64,000 nucleotides of DNA from Symsagittifera roscoffensis (lineage: Eukaryota; Xenacoelomorpha; Acoela; Convolutidae): positions 26,764,189 to 26,828,188 of the forward strand of contig NC_087064.1 in NCBI RefSeq assembly GCF_963678635.1. Reading direction: 5' to 3'. Shown one piece after another: positions 45,752 through 57,686 of this stretch. Position 1 is the first letter of the stretch. Every line of letters begins with the position of its first letter. The translations under genes were made by a program, and so were the position numbers. The notes below the pieces were generated by a model. The model saw only the letters and a list, made by a program, of their open reading frames with translations. It was not told the DNA's origin and ran no database searches.

Positions 45752-47045
45752 TGTGGATTCGGCCCATCATTGATGGGCACAAGGAGAGTCTCCCATTGTC
45801 GTCGTCTCTGGTTGCCTTTTCTAAACTCTCCACGTGCTGCTGACTATTTCGTTGTAGTTCGTCTCAAAGTGTAACCAGAGATACCGTAAAATTCTGTGTT
45901 TTAGTCCAGATGCGTCATTGAACTGGATTTCCCTAGGAAGTCTATTAATTAGGGAACTGGTACGAAAGAAAAAATTTTGCTCGCACAGATTTCGCCAAGA
46001 CTTTGTGTGGTCAAAGGTCATATCAGTGTCAGTCCTCAGTGTTCTGTCAGTTTTCCTCAAACACATGAATTGATAAACATCAAGATCGTAATAACCCGAA
46101 ATACACTTTGAGAAGAATAGGAAGTCTTGAAGTTGTAGATCCAACGAAAGGGGTAAAATTTGGCCAGTCTTGAGGAGAATTTTGTAACAGTTGTTCCAGT
46201 TACCAGTAAACCATTACAAGCATTTTTTTCTGAACGTTTTCAAGACTTCGTGTGTTTTCAACATTAGCAAACCAACAAGTATTACCATAGATTAGGTTCG
46301 GTAGCATCATCGATTTTTATAAATTTAGCTTAACAGGTGCTGAAAGTAATGGAGAACTTCGTTTCAGCATGAAGAATACTCGAAGAGCCTTGCTAGTGGC
46401 CATTTGAATTTGTGTTTTCCACTTCAGATCGGATGAAATCATTATATCCAAGTCTTTTTTGTTGAGGTGTTTTAGGTATTTGACTTCCTGCAAAATAGAA
46501 GTATTTTTCGGATTTCGTTGAAGATAAATGTGCACATTTTGGGACATTCACATGTAAATTGTGGTAGTCACTTCATCGCTTCACACGTGAAAGTTCGAGT
46601 TGAAAAACAATGCTGATGTGTTAACAAAAATTGCGTCGGATTGTCGGGCTGAATTGAATTTTGCGTTGTCTGCGCATAGAAGAGAGTTTCAGGGAGGTCA
46701 ATCACGTAAATCACAAACAATGAACTCGAGAGAAGTGATCCTGGTGGAACGCCCTTTGTGACTGGTATAGATGTTGAGAAGAAACCATTGATTCTGACCT
46801 TTTTGTTCTCTTTCAGTTAAATAGGAATTAATTAGACTGAGGATTTTTCCACGGATGCCGAAGCGATATTATTTCCAAAGTAAAATTCCGTGGTCAACGT
46901 TATCGAACGCTTTTTCAAAGTCTGTGTATATAATATCGATGTTTTCGTCGCAACTAATTGAATTGTAAATTTTTCAGGCAAATGAGCGGTTGTACTATGC
47001 AAGATCTGCCTTTGCGAAAGCCATATTGAGATGGATGGAATACTG
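45752..47045 (-). pseudogene. LINE reverse transcriptase, 3' half, with simple-repeat tail
   Basis: On the minus strand the RT motifs appear in order: QYGFRKGRSC (about 47030), TDFEKAFDNVDHGILLW (about 46920-46870), GVPPGSLLSSSLF with IYVIDLPETL (about 46755-46690), and LCADNAKF, a decayed FADD (about 46670). ISSDLKWKTQIQMATSKALR follows in the ORF 46547-46317, and the C-terminal segment with FFFRTSSLINRLPREIQFND is in 46144-45821. A short 3' untranslated part ends in the (ACT)n tail at 45751-45704. Frames are broken and the catalytic second Asp is Asn. Likely CR1/Jockey-like, but the clade is not certain. Confidence 0.85.
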
Positions 47046-47739
47046 GTTTCAGATGAGAAAATAGAGATAGATAAATAAGCAACGTCAAAAAATAATTTAG
47101 AAGCAGGAAGTTGACACTGAAAATTTGATCCCTAAAAATATTTGGTTTTTTTTAAAGTTCGCACATAATAATCATAATAATAAAAATAAACAAGAATTTA
47201 GGAAAAATAAATCCAAGGGAGTTAGCTCCCTTTTCGTTTTTGTCAAATCAAAAGTTTTCAAAGTTTACTTTTCTAATGTTTTACAGTTCATGCATCGGCA
47301 GTCAATTCTCCACGAGCATGAATCGTTTTCGTTGAATGTCTTTTTAAAATATCTCCGAAAAACATTGGTTATTACTTCTTTTTTGTTTTCGTGCCATGAT
47401 ATTGAATTTGAGACGTTCATTCGAGACGTTCGTAATATTGCAGGCTCTCAGGAAAAAGTCAGATTCTGATTTTTGCAGTCGAAATTGTTTGCTTTCGTAT
47501 TTTTTTATACTCGCATATCTTGTTTGTCCTTTTTCCTTAACACTTGTTTTTTCCATTGTTGGTCAGTTTTCCAGTTAGGCTTTTGTGCAGTAGCAGTGGA
47601 ATGTGTAGTTCATGATAAAGTGACAGAAGAAGGATATGTAGGGAAATCAATCGATCTTTGTATTGTTGAGTTGACTGAATATCCATGCTGTTGCTTTTTT
47701 TGTAAACTTTCAATTATTTTGAGATCTCTTTTTGAGGGT
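47046..47739. other. Stretch without recognisable gene
   Basis: Several overlapping ORFs on both strands, none with a recognisable domain. Confidence 0.3.
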
Positions 47740-48207
47740 TTTCATAATGATGAGCCATAACTTACAATAGGAGCAACATTTAATTTGTATGATTTTAATT
47801 TCATGGCTTGTAATGTTTTTTGGAGATGTTTCTTTTCACAGAGCATAATGCTTTCAGAACTTTGGCAGATCTACTTGTAGCATTTTCAGTCCAACTTATT
47901 GTGCTAGTGGTTATAAGACCTAAATATTTCATTTTGCTGTTTCTTCAAGAACAAAGCCATTTACTTCAACTTTTGCATTCCCTTTCACACTGAGAACTTT
48001 GGTTTTTGACACATTTACTGCCATAGAGTTCTTTACACACCAATTCCAAATTCTCTTCGCATCGATATTTAAAATTAATGGGTCATTGCAAACAATTTTG
48101 TAATCGTCTGCGTAGCCAAAACATTGCACAATCTGGTAGGTCATCAAATATAGAATAAACGTCGAAGGTCCGAGATGTGACATTCGACCAGAATGGTCAA
48201 AATGCAA
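47740..48207 (-). pseudogene. Second LINE reverse transcriptase fragment
   Basis: The minus-strand ORF 48207-47929 has the catalytic YADD in CFGYADDYKIVCN, followed by NWCVKNSMAVNVSKTKVLSV and a C-terminal segment that runs on (broken) to about 47740 with a LSWTENAT-like thumb motif. It repeats the RT region of the neighbouring LINE in a different version, so it is a separate insertion. Confidence 0.75.
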
Positions 48208-48439
48208 TTTCGCATTCGAGTTTTTATTGGAATATCTAACCGAGAAAATTGATGGTTTTATGAATTAGTAACGTTAATTGGACAATCAGGCAAATCGGGA
48301 AGGGTTAGTTTTGACTGACATGCTAATTTTTAAATTTTTGATTTGGAGTTGAAAGACACGCAACCTTCTTTTATTTCGCACACACTGAATTTGCGAAATC
48401 AGAACAACAAGCGTCTCAGTGACAACAACAACGAAAAAA

Positions 48440-48965
48440 CGGCAGAAGATTGAGATTGTGGTTAGAAATTGTCAGAAACCACTCCGAGTTCTAACAATTG
48501 TGTCGATACAATCGTTACAGAGCAGTTCACAAGAACCAGGATAGGGGGGGGACGACGTGTCCAGCCTTCCGAGAAGAAATAAGAGCGTTATTTCTCCGGA
48601 TTGCAGAATCCGGAAGGGTCTCGGAAGAGAACTGTAACTCGGTATTTTAACAACTTTTAGCTTCCCGGAATGTCTTGAGTTGAGTTTAATCAATACCAAA
48701 TTTTTTTCAGATGATGAGAAGCTAGAAGTTGGGGAAAAGGGTTATATTACAATAGTAATATAATAAATAGGTAGTAGCCCTGTTTTTAGGAGTGACCTCG
48801 TGGTCTGGGGATACTAAGACCCAGCCACGAGCTCACTATTTTGCATATAATTAAGTTAATCAGATCGTTCTGGCGAAGCCGGAAACAGTAACGTTTTTTG
48901 TCGACCCGATGTTAGAAAAACCACCAAAAGAACTGGCTTTGGCAGAGACCGTTAACGAACACTCC
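48440..48965 (+). repeat. 5' repeat of a further Penelope-like element
   Basis: Homologous to 38040-38600. In the plus frame the end reads FVDPMLEKPPKELALAET. No RT follows, so this is a truncated copy. Confidence 0.55.
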
Positions 48966-50716
48966 GCGCCGAACGGATGCTCAAAACAACGCCCTAACCA
49001 CCGGGGCGGAAGGGTAGTTCAGAACGCGGAAGCCTTCCGGGTTCCCGTGAATAGTTTTTTAACCTAGTTAAGACCGAAAAATCACGAACCAGAAAGGGTG
49101 GGGGTATTCGCAGTTCCGTCATTTTCTGAGTGGTACGTGACCAAAACACTTGAAGATATACAGGAAAACAAACAAAAAGTAGTAAAGTGCCTAAGAAAAA
49201 ACAAAAAACACATAAATAACCGAAAAAAAAACAGTAAAAAAAGGTATAAAATCAATAGAAATCATCCCCCAGACGAGATGTGATCCAACCCTCCCGTTTG
49301 TTGTTGTTAGATATATTGTTGTTACAGGCATTTTTATCAGTCAGGGTTGTTACGATCATTTTTGTGGCCCGTTTGTGGTGCTTTTACTGTAGGCTTATTT
49401 GAGTATTTAGCACATTAATGCTAATTTGCGCTCAACCCGGAGGGGTCTAGGGATTAGAGAAGAAGACTGATCCAGCAAGCAGTGCAAGGAGCGACAAGAA
49501 GAGGCTCAAGGACAACATGGGTATCGTTAACAAGTTTTGTATCCCTTTTGGTACAAAAAGTATGATAATAATCTGTGGGAAGCTCGACAGTGACTGCACT
49601 GTAGTGACCCTTCACCGAACTGCGAATTTCCGAGTTAAGCACCTTAATTCGGGTATTGAATAAAACCAGAGGAGCATAATATTACTAGTATTACGATTTA
49701 TACAGCCTATATTAATGCTCCTTTCCCGTTTTTCAGTGAAAAACAGAGTAAGCAGACCGGTTTTTAGAGTCAAAATAGCGAAATTTTGAGCGCCCCACAA
49801 ATCGCGATTTTTGAGATATCGATATTTTTTGAAAGGGAAAAAAGCGCTAAATTAGTGAGTTACATCGTAATTGTACTAGTATAATAGGTAGAACCGGTTA
49901 AGTTTAGTTCGGAAGTGGTTGGAACTGATTGGGTACCAAAAACCGAATTTTCTTGATTTTTGAAAAAACGAAACGCTACAAAATAAGAAAATGTTTTGAA
50001 ATATTTGAGTTACGACACTAAAAGTTTTTGTTCGGACAACCTTCGCTAGTGAATCGACAAAATTTTTCAGCTGGATTGTTTTAGATTGGATTTTTTGCTT
50101 TGAACTAGAAGAGTATAGGCCTTCTGAGCTCGGATCAATAATTTTTAGGTCCAAAAGATCAGAATAAAATGTTAAGCGGAACCTATAAGAGAGAAAACGT
50201 TTTGATTTTAGAAAAAAGACGTTTTGGTTAAAAACTTTGGAAAAACTGGACAGATCCAGTTGATCTTGGTACCATTAGGTCAGAAATTAAGTGAGCTTAC
50301 TCATAAAACTTTCAATTAATCGAAAAAGTCAGCGTGAAAATTTATTAAGATTGTTTTTAGCAAACTCACTTTTTCGTGAAAGTAGACCCTCCACGTTTTA
50401 TAAAAATTTTTTTTTGGAAAGCCCTTATATCCCTACCAAAGGGTAGTAACGGTTGAATAAGGCAATTTTACGCTGTTCTAGATAAAAAGGGAAGGCTAAG
50501 GAGACCAGAAAACTATAATCGAATTGAAATTGGGCTAGTTATAAGACCCTTCACAGTTAAAGTGAATTGTCAAATAACAGGCTTAGCTTCAACCATGAAG
50601 GGTCTTGGGACAGAAATTACACCCTTCCTAGTTAGTTCCTACAGCATAATAGCATCGAAGAACGTATCCGGAAGTGTATCGAACGAAAATTTTGAAAGTC
50701 CCGGAAAAACGATTTT
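48966..50716. other. Stretch without recognisable gene
   Basis: AT-rich with scattered short ORFs (49098-49283, 49454-49642, 49876-50154). CCCGGAGGGGTC at 49437 resembles the minisatellite unit at 50717. Nothing else was seen. Confidence 0.35.
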
Positions 50717-50940
50717 GCCAATCCGGAGGGGTCCTGTTTTTGCCAATCCGGAAGGGTCCCAATTTGCCAATCCGGAGGAATCCTGTTTTTGCCAATCCGG
50801 AGGGGTCCTGTTTTTGCCAATCCGGAGGGGTCCCAATTTTGCCAATCCGGAGGGGTCCTGTTTTTGCCAATCCGGAGGGGTCCTGTTTTTGCCAATCCTC
50901 AGGGGTCCTGTTTTTGCCAATCCGGATGGGTACTATTTTA
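50717..50940 (+). repeat. 25-bp minisatellite, nine units
   Basis: Consensus GCCAATCCGGAGGGGTCCTG plus TTTTT, with two variant units ending CCCAATTT. It is open in several frames on both strands only because the unit lacks stops; there is no gene. Confidence 0.95.
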
Positions 50941-51677
50941 TCAAAACTTAAGTGGACATAAGAAAGTAAATAGTAAATGGTATTAGGTTATTAGGAGACA
51001 GGCTAGGAACTAGTGATTGCACTGGTAACTTATCTTTTATAAAAGACCAGACTAAAACAAAACAGATCTAAACCCGGATATTCGTGACACTAAGTCTAAA
51101 TTGAACAAGAGTTTGTAACTGATTTGTGTGGATTGAAATCCAAATCGTTTTTGGGAAAAGTGATTGCCCTGAGGATTTTAGTAGGTCTAGCTCGGGGAAT
51201 CCGAAGGCAGATAGGTAACACAGGTAACATCTTCAAGTTTTGTCTGTTTGGTGCAACACCGAACAGGGAAAGCTCTTTCTTTAGAAACAAGTTCGACTAT
51301 TACATTGCGACTGACTAAAGTACAAAACACATACGTTTTTCATTGAAAATATCTTTATTTTTCTTCATTCTTAGTTTTAAATCAATGATATCTCTTCTTG
51401 ATTGGGTAGTGAGCACACTATCTTTTAAATATATTGATATCATCAGACTGTGTTAGTTTCATATTTTACAAAAAAAATCGATTATGTTGAATAAATTGTA
51501 TACCCGCTGTACTGTGATAACATACAAGGATTCGTGGTCACTTTTTAGGTGAAACTTTTGGATTTTATTGTGTTGTGTTGTTATTATCAGTAGTCAAACA
51601 AAAAGGACACTAGCAATCGAATTGAGTGTATAGGCAGTAAGAAGTGATAAATTAAAACCTCCGAAGAACAAAAGGCA
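50941..51677. other. 5' flank of the Gypsy element; LTR not identified
   Basis: AT-rich. No sequence shared with the 3' flank (59740-60700) was found, so a 5' LTR cannot be shown. An LTR or leader could lie here. Confidence 0.3.
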
Positions 51678-53050
51678 ATGTTAGAAGTAGAGGTCCATCC
51701 GGAACCTGCCATAGATGAGAACCGGGAGGGACATGGACCGGAAGAGAGAGGAAACAGAAGATTGGCGAGTGAATCTACTCCGGTAGAACAAGGCCAAGAT
51801 TTCGCCACTTCCACTGGGACTCTAGACCGAGACGAGATGTCGGAAGTGTCCGACATCTCTACTGAAAATTTGGCGACTACAAGATCATCCACAGACAACA
51901 CCACGGTGCATAGCGTGACGGAGAAACCGGCAACGTCCTCATCGTTTTCAGAAATAGTGAAGAACAATTTCGGAAGCTTCTTTCGATTTACCACGTGAAC
52001 GGGTACAGGCATTGAAGCAGAAACCCAGGAAGAAGAGGAGGACAATGACAAGCAAGATGACTTCAGATCTCAAGTCAGCCTCAATAGTTCGACTCAGGAG
52101 AATGACGCATACACTGATAGAGAGACTGGCACCATAGACCAATTTGTATAGTGAGGACAATAAGCAGGGCCACAAACGGATCAGGCCAGTCAGGAGACTT
52201 TGAGACCATGACGAGTTCGGAGATACCAACTGGGAAGAACAGAAACACGGGGCTATGTAATCCAGCTGCGGATACAGGAGTAGATCATGAAGAGACGTCG
52301 AGGGAGAGAATCAAGACCCGAGTCTCGACCAGCACCAAGCTACTTGGAACTGACAGGGTGACGCCGCCACTTGTGACGCCATTAGTGGATAACGGAGCAT
52401 CAATCGAAGAAGCCTTGACCAACATAGTGGGCAGCATAGGATAATAGAATGAACAGATGTCCTTAAGAATGAGTTAACTAGAAAGGGCAGTCCACGTCGA
52501 GAGAGAAAACCTTGGGGAAGAGATCAACCGCAACAGACAAGACGTTAGCAGAAGCGAAAAACTTTTAAAGGAGAGAACGGATGAACACTTGGCTAAGAAC
52601 TTGTCGCGAATGACGAGAGAAGATGAGCAGAGAGAGTTACGATTGAGAGATGACATGGAGAAGTTGAGAATTCAACAAGAGAAGACTCTTGGGACTCTTG
52701 ACACGAAGATAGACGCGATGATGGAGAGGCGAACTCAGGCTATCATGAATATGTTGGAAGGGCTACTAGGCAGCAGGAGTGGATCGAAGAATGGGGAACC
52801 GAACTCGGGAGAACCCAGCAGGGAACTGAGAATGAACTTCAATGAACAACAGAATAGGAGAAGGACACATGGATCCACTAGAGGAAGAGGCAGTTCATCC
52901 AGCTATGCCACAGGGGACAAGAGGCCACGGTGCCCAAACATCAGAGGAAGTTCAACTGGCAACAGACCGACCTCAAACGAACGACCGACGCAAGATACAC
53001 ATGCGACTGGCAGATGTGATTCCAGGAACTGGAGTCATGCGAATCAATGA
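51678..53050 (+). pseudogene. Ty3/Gypsy element: region upstream of the capsid
   Basis: 51678-51998 and its continuation to 52149 are one frame (acidic, Ser/Thr-rich). 52151-52444 and 52589-53050 are in the next frame, the last with a charged coiled coil (RMTREDEQRELRLRDDMEKL) and a low-complexity Arg/Gly/Ser tail. No enzyme domain. The frame of 52589 is the same one used by the capsid and protease further on, so this is taken as the N-terminal part of the element's polyprotein. Codon composition is uniform with the downstream pol and unlike the AT-rich flanks. Confidence 0.6.
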
Positions 53051-54163
53051 AGAAGTCATCCCAGCGATTCGGACTGGAGGGAAATTCCAGAGCCCTTAGC
53101 AAGGGGCAATGATGCTCAAGCGGGGCATTGAAGAGACGCTACATCAATGGCTACAGCTTCTGAACCTCTGAACAGATCTTTGGAAACATTCCTAACGAGG
53201 TTATCTAGAACCAATGAACGCAGTGAAAAGTCCAAAAGGGTTTTTAAGAAACCAAGTTTCTATAAAGTTGAATCTGATGGCTGTATTGATACCTGAATAG
53301 AGGTAAGGAAACTGCATTTTGAAGAGGACTTGTCAGAAAGACAAGAATGCAGTGCGCTCACCAGTAACCTGGAAGGGATAGCCCTAAATTGTTTAATCGC
53401 CAAAAAGCAATACCAGCGGGACACTCCTGAAAAAATCTTTGAAATTTTGTTAAATCGTTTCGGCTCAGGGGTGCAAAGGATTCAAGCAATGATGCGCTTC
53501 GAGAAACGGAGGCAACGTGAAGACGAGACGATAGACAAGTTTCTAGACAATTTGGAGATGCTGAGAAGACGTAGCCAACCAGATGAGTCGAACAGAAGGA
53601 TGAACCTGGCAGTAGCCTCAAAATTCATCGATTGTGTGAAGACTGATGAGCTTCGAACCATGTTAGCGACGCATAACACACCGCTTTCAACCAATGCGCC
53701 TACACCAGATGAGTTGAGACTCAAGTCAAAAGAATACCTTTTACTGAAGCCTCCATCGGGATCTGTACACTACAAAAACAAATATGGCAATTTTAAAAAC
53801 GGACCAGCAAACCAAGGAAACAACTGGTACAAACCAAGGGACAATATGGCCAAGAGACGCTCTTGTGCAAATTGCAGTTCGAGGGACCATCATGTGTCAG
53901 CATGCCCAACCTACAAACAGGGCATGGAAGCAATAGGCTTTAGCCTCGAGGATGAAAAAGCGTCAGAAGTCGATCATGAAGATTTCATGAGAGGAGTAAT
54001 TGCAAAAATCGGCCCAAGGTGTTTCTTCTGTAACTTTGAAGGTCATTTTCAATCGGATTGTCCACACTTTTGGGATGCTGTGCCAGACAGCCAGCATCCA
54101 AGGCATGAGGAAGCTTTATCGGGTGTCAAAGCCAGCAAAGCTTGCCTGTTGAGTGAAGCGTAG
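53051..54163 (+). pseudogene. Ty3/Gypsy element: Gag with two zinc knuckles
   Basis: The frame starts after the TGA at 53048, is broken by TGA codons at 53129 and 53294, then is open from 53297 to the TAG at 54161. The capsid-like part (RQREDETIDKFLDNLEMLRR, then a SKFIDCVKTDELRTML segment) is followed by two CCHC knuckles, at 53864-53905 (C-x2-C-x4-H-x4-C) and 54020-54061 (C-x2-C-x4-H-x4-C). These bind the element's RNA during packaging. Same frame before and after each stop. Long enough for a full Gag; dead only through the stops. Confidence 0.8.
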
Positions 54164-55195
54164 GCACGCAGAAAAGAAACACCGCAAGAGCTGGCAACGA
54201 AGAAGATGCAGGCAGTAACGGAAGAGATACGTGAACCGGAACCGGTGACTGCGGCGGATAATTTCAAGATCGACTATAGGGCAGCCGCGAGGGATGCTCT
54301 AAACAGAGTCCAGTAGGAGTTGGTGACGAAGGAGATCGAACAAAAGGTGAAGCTCGAACTAGAGATTGAAAAAATTCAGGAGAAGCTGAATGCCTTCGAG
54401 GCATCGGAAGTCGAAAAAACAAAGACACCAAGCAGTTTGAGCCTGAAACTAAACGTGATCTCTGGGCAGACGTTCGGAATGGTGCCACAAGGAAGCAGAA
54501 TACAGTCAATAATTTCAGTTGCAGGACATCAGGTGATCAGGAACCTAAGTGAAACCTCAGAGTTCACTATGATGGATTTAGACACATATGTAGATTATCT
54601 GAGACAGGTAGAGCCACGCACAGAGTCGAGGGCTGTACGAGCATTGTTGACAACGGGTGGCCCTCGAATAAAGAAACTCCACGGGTGCTACGTGGAAACC
54701 TATGGACCTTATCAAGTGATGTTGAACGTTGACGGGATAAGTATCTACACTAGGACCTACATCACAACAGATAGCGACCAAATGGGGCAGAGATATTTGG
54801 GACAGGAAGAACTTAAGGTCCGCAGAAATGGCCATGATGCCATGCTGGAGCAAGATGCAGTACATATAGGGTACGAGGCAGATGTGACTGCACATCTGCT
54901 AGACACCAATGGGAAGAAAATTGGAGTAACATGACTACTGGATACAGGAGCAGTGGTAAGCGTGATGCCAATAAAAATATGGGAAAAAATAGGCTCCACG
55001 AGGGAAGATTTATTTTCAACGAATCTCATATTGGCGGCCGCCAACCGCGGAGCAATCTACGTGGCCGGAAAGACGCAACCTGGGAGGACGCAACGGGCTG
55101 TGTGCCAGTGTGCTGTTGAACATACTGGACACCACCGTTACGATCCAGCGTGGAAAGAAACTTGGTTACGCTTTGCCGATGAAAACCGACTATGA
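54164..55195 (+). pseudogene. Ty3/Gypsy element: linker and aspartic protease
   Basis: Continues in the Gag frame. A coiled-coil linker is interrupted by TAG at 54314. A globular region follows (54320-54931), then TGA at 54932. The active-site motif LLDTGAVVSVMP comes immediately after (54935-54970). The frame ends at TGA 55193. The D-T-G triad identifies a retropepsin-type protease that would cut the polyprotein. The second half of the protease (flap and the hydrophobic-hydrophobic-G motif) is not visible, and the distance to the RT is short, so part may be deleted. Confidence 0.7.
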
Positions 55196-56272
55196 GGAGA
55201 CACAAAACTTGAAGAGATAAAGTGTGAAAGACTACCCGAATCATGCTGATAAGGATAAAATTTTAAAGAGAATTGATGAATTTAAATCTAATAATAAACT
55301 GTTTTCAATGAAATCTGAAACGGATGACGGCTTGTCGAGCTGCTCGAATTTTCCGGAACGCCCCTCGTCAAATGAACTAGAATCCGACAAACCGGTTTTG
55401 CCGGAGATAGAACACTTGAGAGGGAAAATAGGTGAGGGAGATTTTGAGTCATTAAAGGCGGCGGTTTTAAATGGGAATGCGGACGTATTTTCAAAACATA
55501 AAGCGGACATCGGTTGATTCAACTTCGTCGAACACGAAATAGAATTAGAGGAAGGCGCCATTCCTCAAAGGGAAGGCGCAAGGCGAATGACGCCTCATAA
55601 ATCGGAAGCGTGCCGAGCGGAAATAGAAATGTTGCTCGAATACGACATGATAGAGCCCTCGAAATTGCCTTGGGCTTGCGGGGTAGTCATGGCCAATAAG
55701 AAGCGGGGCAGCATAGGTTCTGTTGCGACTTTCGTTACTTGGACGCAGTGACCATAAAAGATGCGTACCCGATACCGCGAATAGATGAGAGCCTCTCGAA
55801 ACTTGGTGACGCCAAGTTCTTCACCACACTGGACTTGGGTTCTGCCTTCTGGCAGGTCCCTCTACGGAAGAAGGACAGAGAAAAGACCGGATTCGCATGT
55901 GAATTTGGGTTGTACCAGTGGAAGAGGATGCCCTTTGGCTTGTGCAACGCGACAAAGACTTTTCAAAGACTGATGGCTAAGGCTTTGACCAGAGTAACGA
56001 AGAAGTACGGGAATCTTGTGATGTGCTACGTGGATGACGTGGTAATAGCAACACCCACCTTGGCAGACCACATTGATAGACTTGATGAGGTATTTGGTTG
56101 CATGAAAAGACCAGGCTTGAAATGCAAACCATCGAAATGTGAGATCCTCAGGGATTCAATCAAGTATCGAGGAAGAATGGTGGACAGGCATGGCGTGAGG
56201 CCGGACCCGGAAGCAGTAGAGGCTGTGAATGGAAGGCATGGAAGGCTCTCAGAACGGACACACAACTCATGA
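55196..56272 (+). pseudogene. Ty3/Gypsy element: reverse transcriptase
   Basis: 55224-55517 is the connector. About 55530-55700 is the start of the RT fingers, then a frame change near 55705-55740. 55739-56272 is one clean frame with DAYPIPRIDESLSKL, FTTLDLGSAFWQVPL (first catalytic Asp), RMPFGLCNAT and CYVDDVVIA, the catalytic YVDD being at 56027-56038. This is a typical Ty3/Gypsy RT order. The frame is lost again near 56240 inside an otherwise continuous RT. Confidence 0.9.
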
Positions 56273-57642
56273 GCTTCCTAGGGTTTGCCAATAATTACCG
56301 TGAGTTCATGAAGGGATATGCAGACAAGGTGTATCCCATGCAGAAGCTGATGCGCAACAAAGGAAAGAAGTTCGAATGGAACGAAGGAGCTCAAGCTGCC
56401 TTCGAGAACATAAAGCGGGAACTGTGCGAAGCGCCAGTGCTAGGCACGCCTACAGAGAGGGGCACGAATGTTCTTGATATATATGCATCAGTAGTGGCCA
56501 TGTCAGGAATACTGCATCAGGAGCAGGAATGGAATGGGAGAACAGTTCTCCGTCCCATTGCATACTGCAGTAAGGTGTTGAGTGACATGGAAATCAAGGA
56601 GGGGTTCTCGTTTCTGAATAAAAAAACTTATGAGGCGCTTCTCTCGATGAGTTGGTTAGACAAATCTGGACATCCAATTCCGGGACAACTTCGAGTAACC
56701 GGTGGAAAAGGCAGCGGAAATGAAGATCTTATCAAAGAAGGACCCGGTGACTTTGGATCTGTTGCTACGTTTGAACCTGGTCCAAAAGGAACTCTCTCGT
56801 ATGAACATAAACAGCCTCTCGTTGCTGGATAAAATTGTGCAGGTCACTCCACAAGTGATGCGGATGCTGGGTGAATTGTTGCAGAGAGAAGTGACTAGAG
56901 ATGACCCCGAGTGGGCAGCAGCCATGACATCGCTAACAGTCAGTGAGAAAGTAAAGGTTATGCCATCAAGACCTCAACACAATGAAAGGGATTGTAGGAC
57001 CATAGTTCAGCAACTAGTGTCCTCGATACCCCCAAAACGTCTTGACAAGTAAATCATACAAACGGAAAAAACAGATGAAAAGGACACAAAATAAAACCGT
57101 CACCTTTGAGGAGCAGGATCAGAAAGGCGAAGAGGTTGAACAAATCCTGGGGCAAGAAAGTTTGTCCAGGGGAAGGTTGTTGATGAGAACAGGCGAGTTT
57201 ATCAACAAGACCCGGGACAAAAAACTTTGTCCGGGGAGTCAGTGTAGAAGAAAGTGTTCAAGGTGAGGAACAAGACCTGGAGGATAAAATTTTGTCCGGG
57301 GAGTTCAAAGGGATGGGCAGAGCGCATAAATTTGATCCCGAAGAAGAAACATGCTCGCTGACAGATTCTTCCGTTGATGACAACTCGAGGAGTTCAGAAA
57401 TTGACACTTACTCAGACAGGAACTCGAGCACAGGATGGGAATTGTCAGAGCTAGCGATCCACCCGTTGCTACTGGAGACTCGGGCAAGAGACCTGGACAG
57501 AGAGTTAAATCAAGACCCTGACAGTGATCGTTACCTGCTACGTAGCAAAACAGTCTTTGACAACGCAGCAGATGATCTAGAAACAAAACCGGTATCGAAA
57601 TTCGATGAGCTTGTTGCCGCAGAAAAAAGTGGTCAGGACTGA
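56269..57642 (+). pseudogene. Ty3/Gypsy element: RT thumb, truncated RNase H and tether
   Basis: 56269-56600 carries the RT connection (SFLGFANNYREFMKGYADKV) and the start of an RNase H (VLDIYASVVAMSGILHQEQ and IAYCSKVLSDMEIK, with the first Asp at 'LD'). The text then jumps to EGFSFLNKKTYEAL, which does not belong to an RNase H. The middle and end of that domain (about 100 residues in the family) are missing, so an internal deletion near 56595 is inferred. 56702-57642 are tether ORFs in alternating frames (with acidic repeats QILGQESLS and KLCPGSQ). Confidence 0.7.
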
Positions 57643-57686
57643 TCTTCAACCCTTCAGACAGGAGACAAAGCCATTAGCGAAAAAAG

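Noticed and set aside
50562-50986. Several overlapping ORFs with repeated 'NPEGS/CQSGGVL' or 'GLAKTGPLRIGK' units
   Set aside because: They are translations of the 25-bp minisatellite in all frames.
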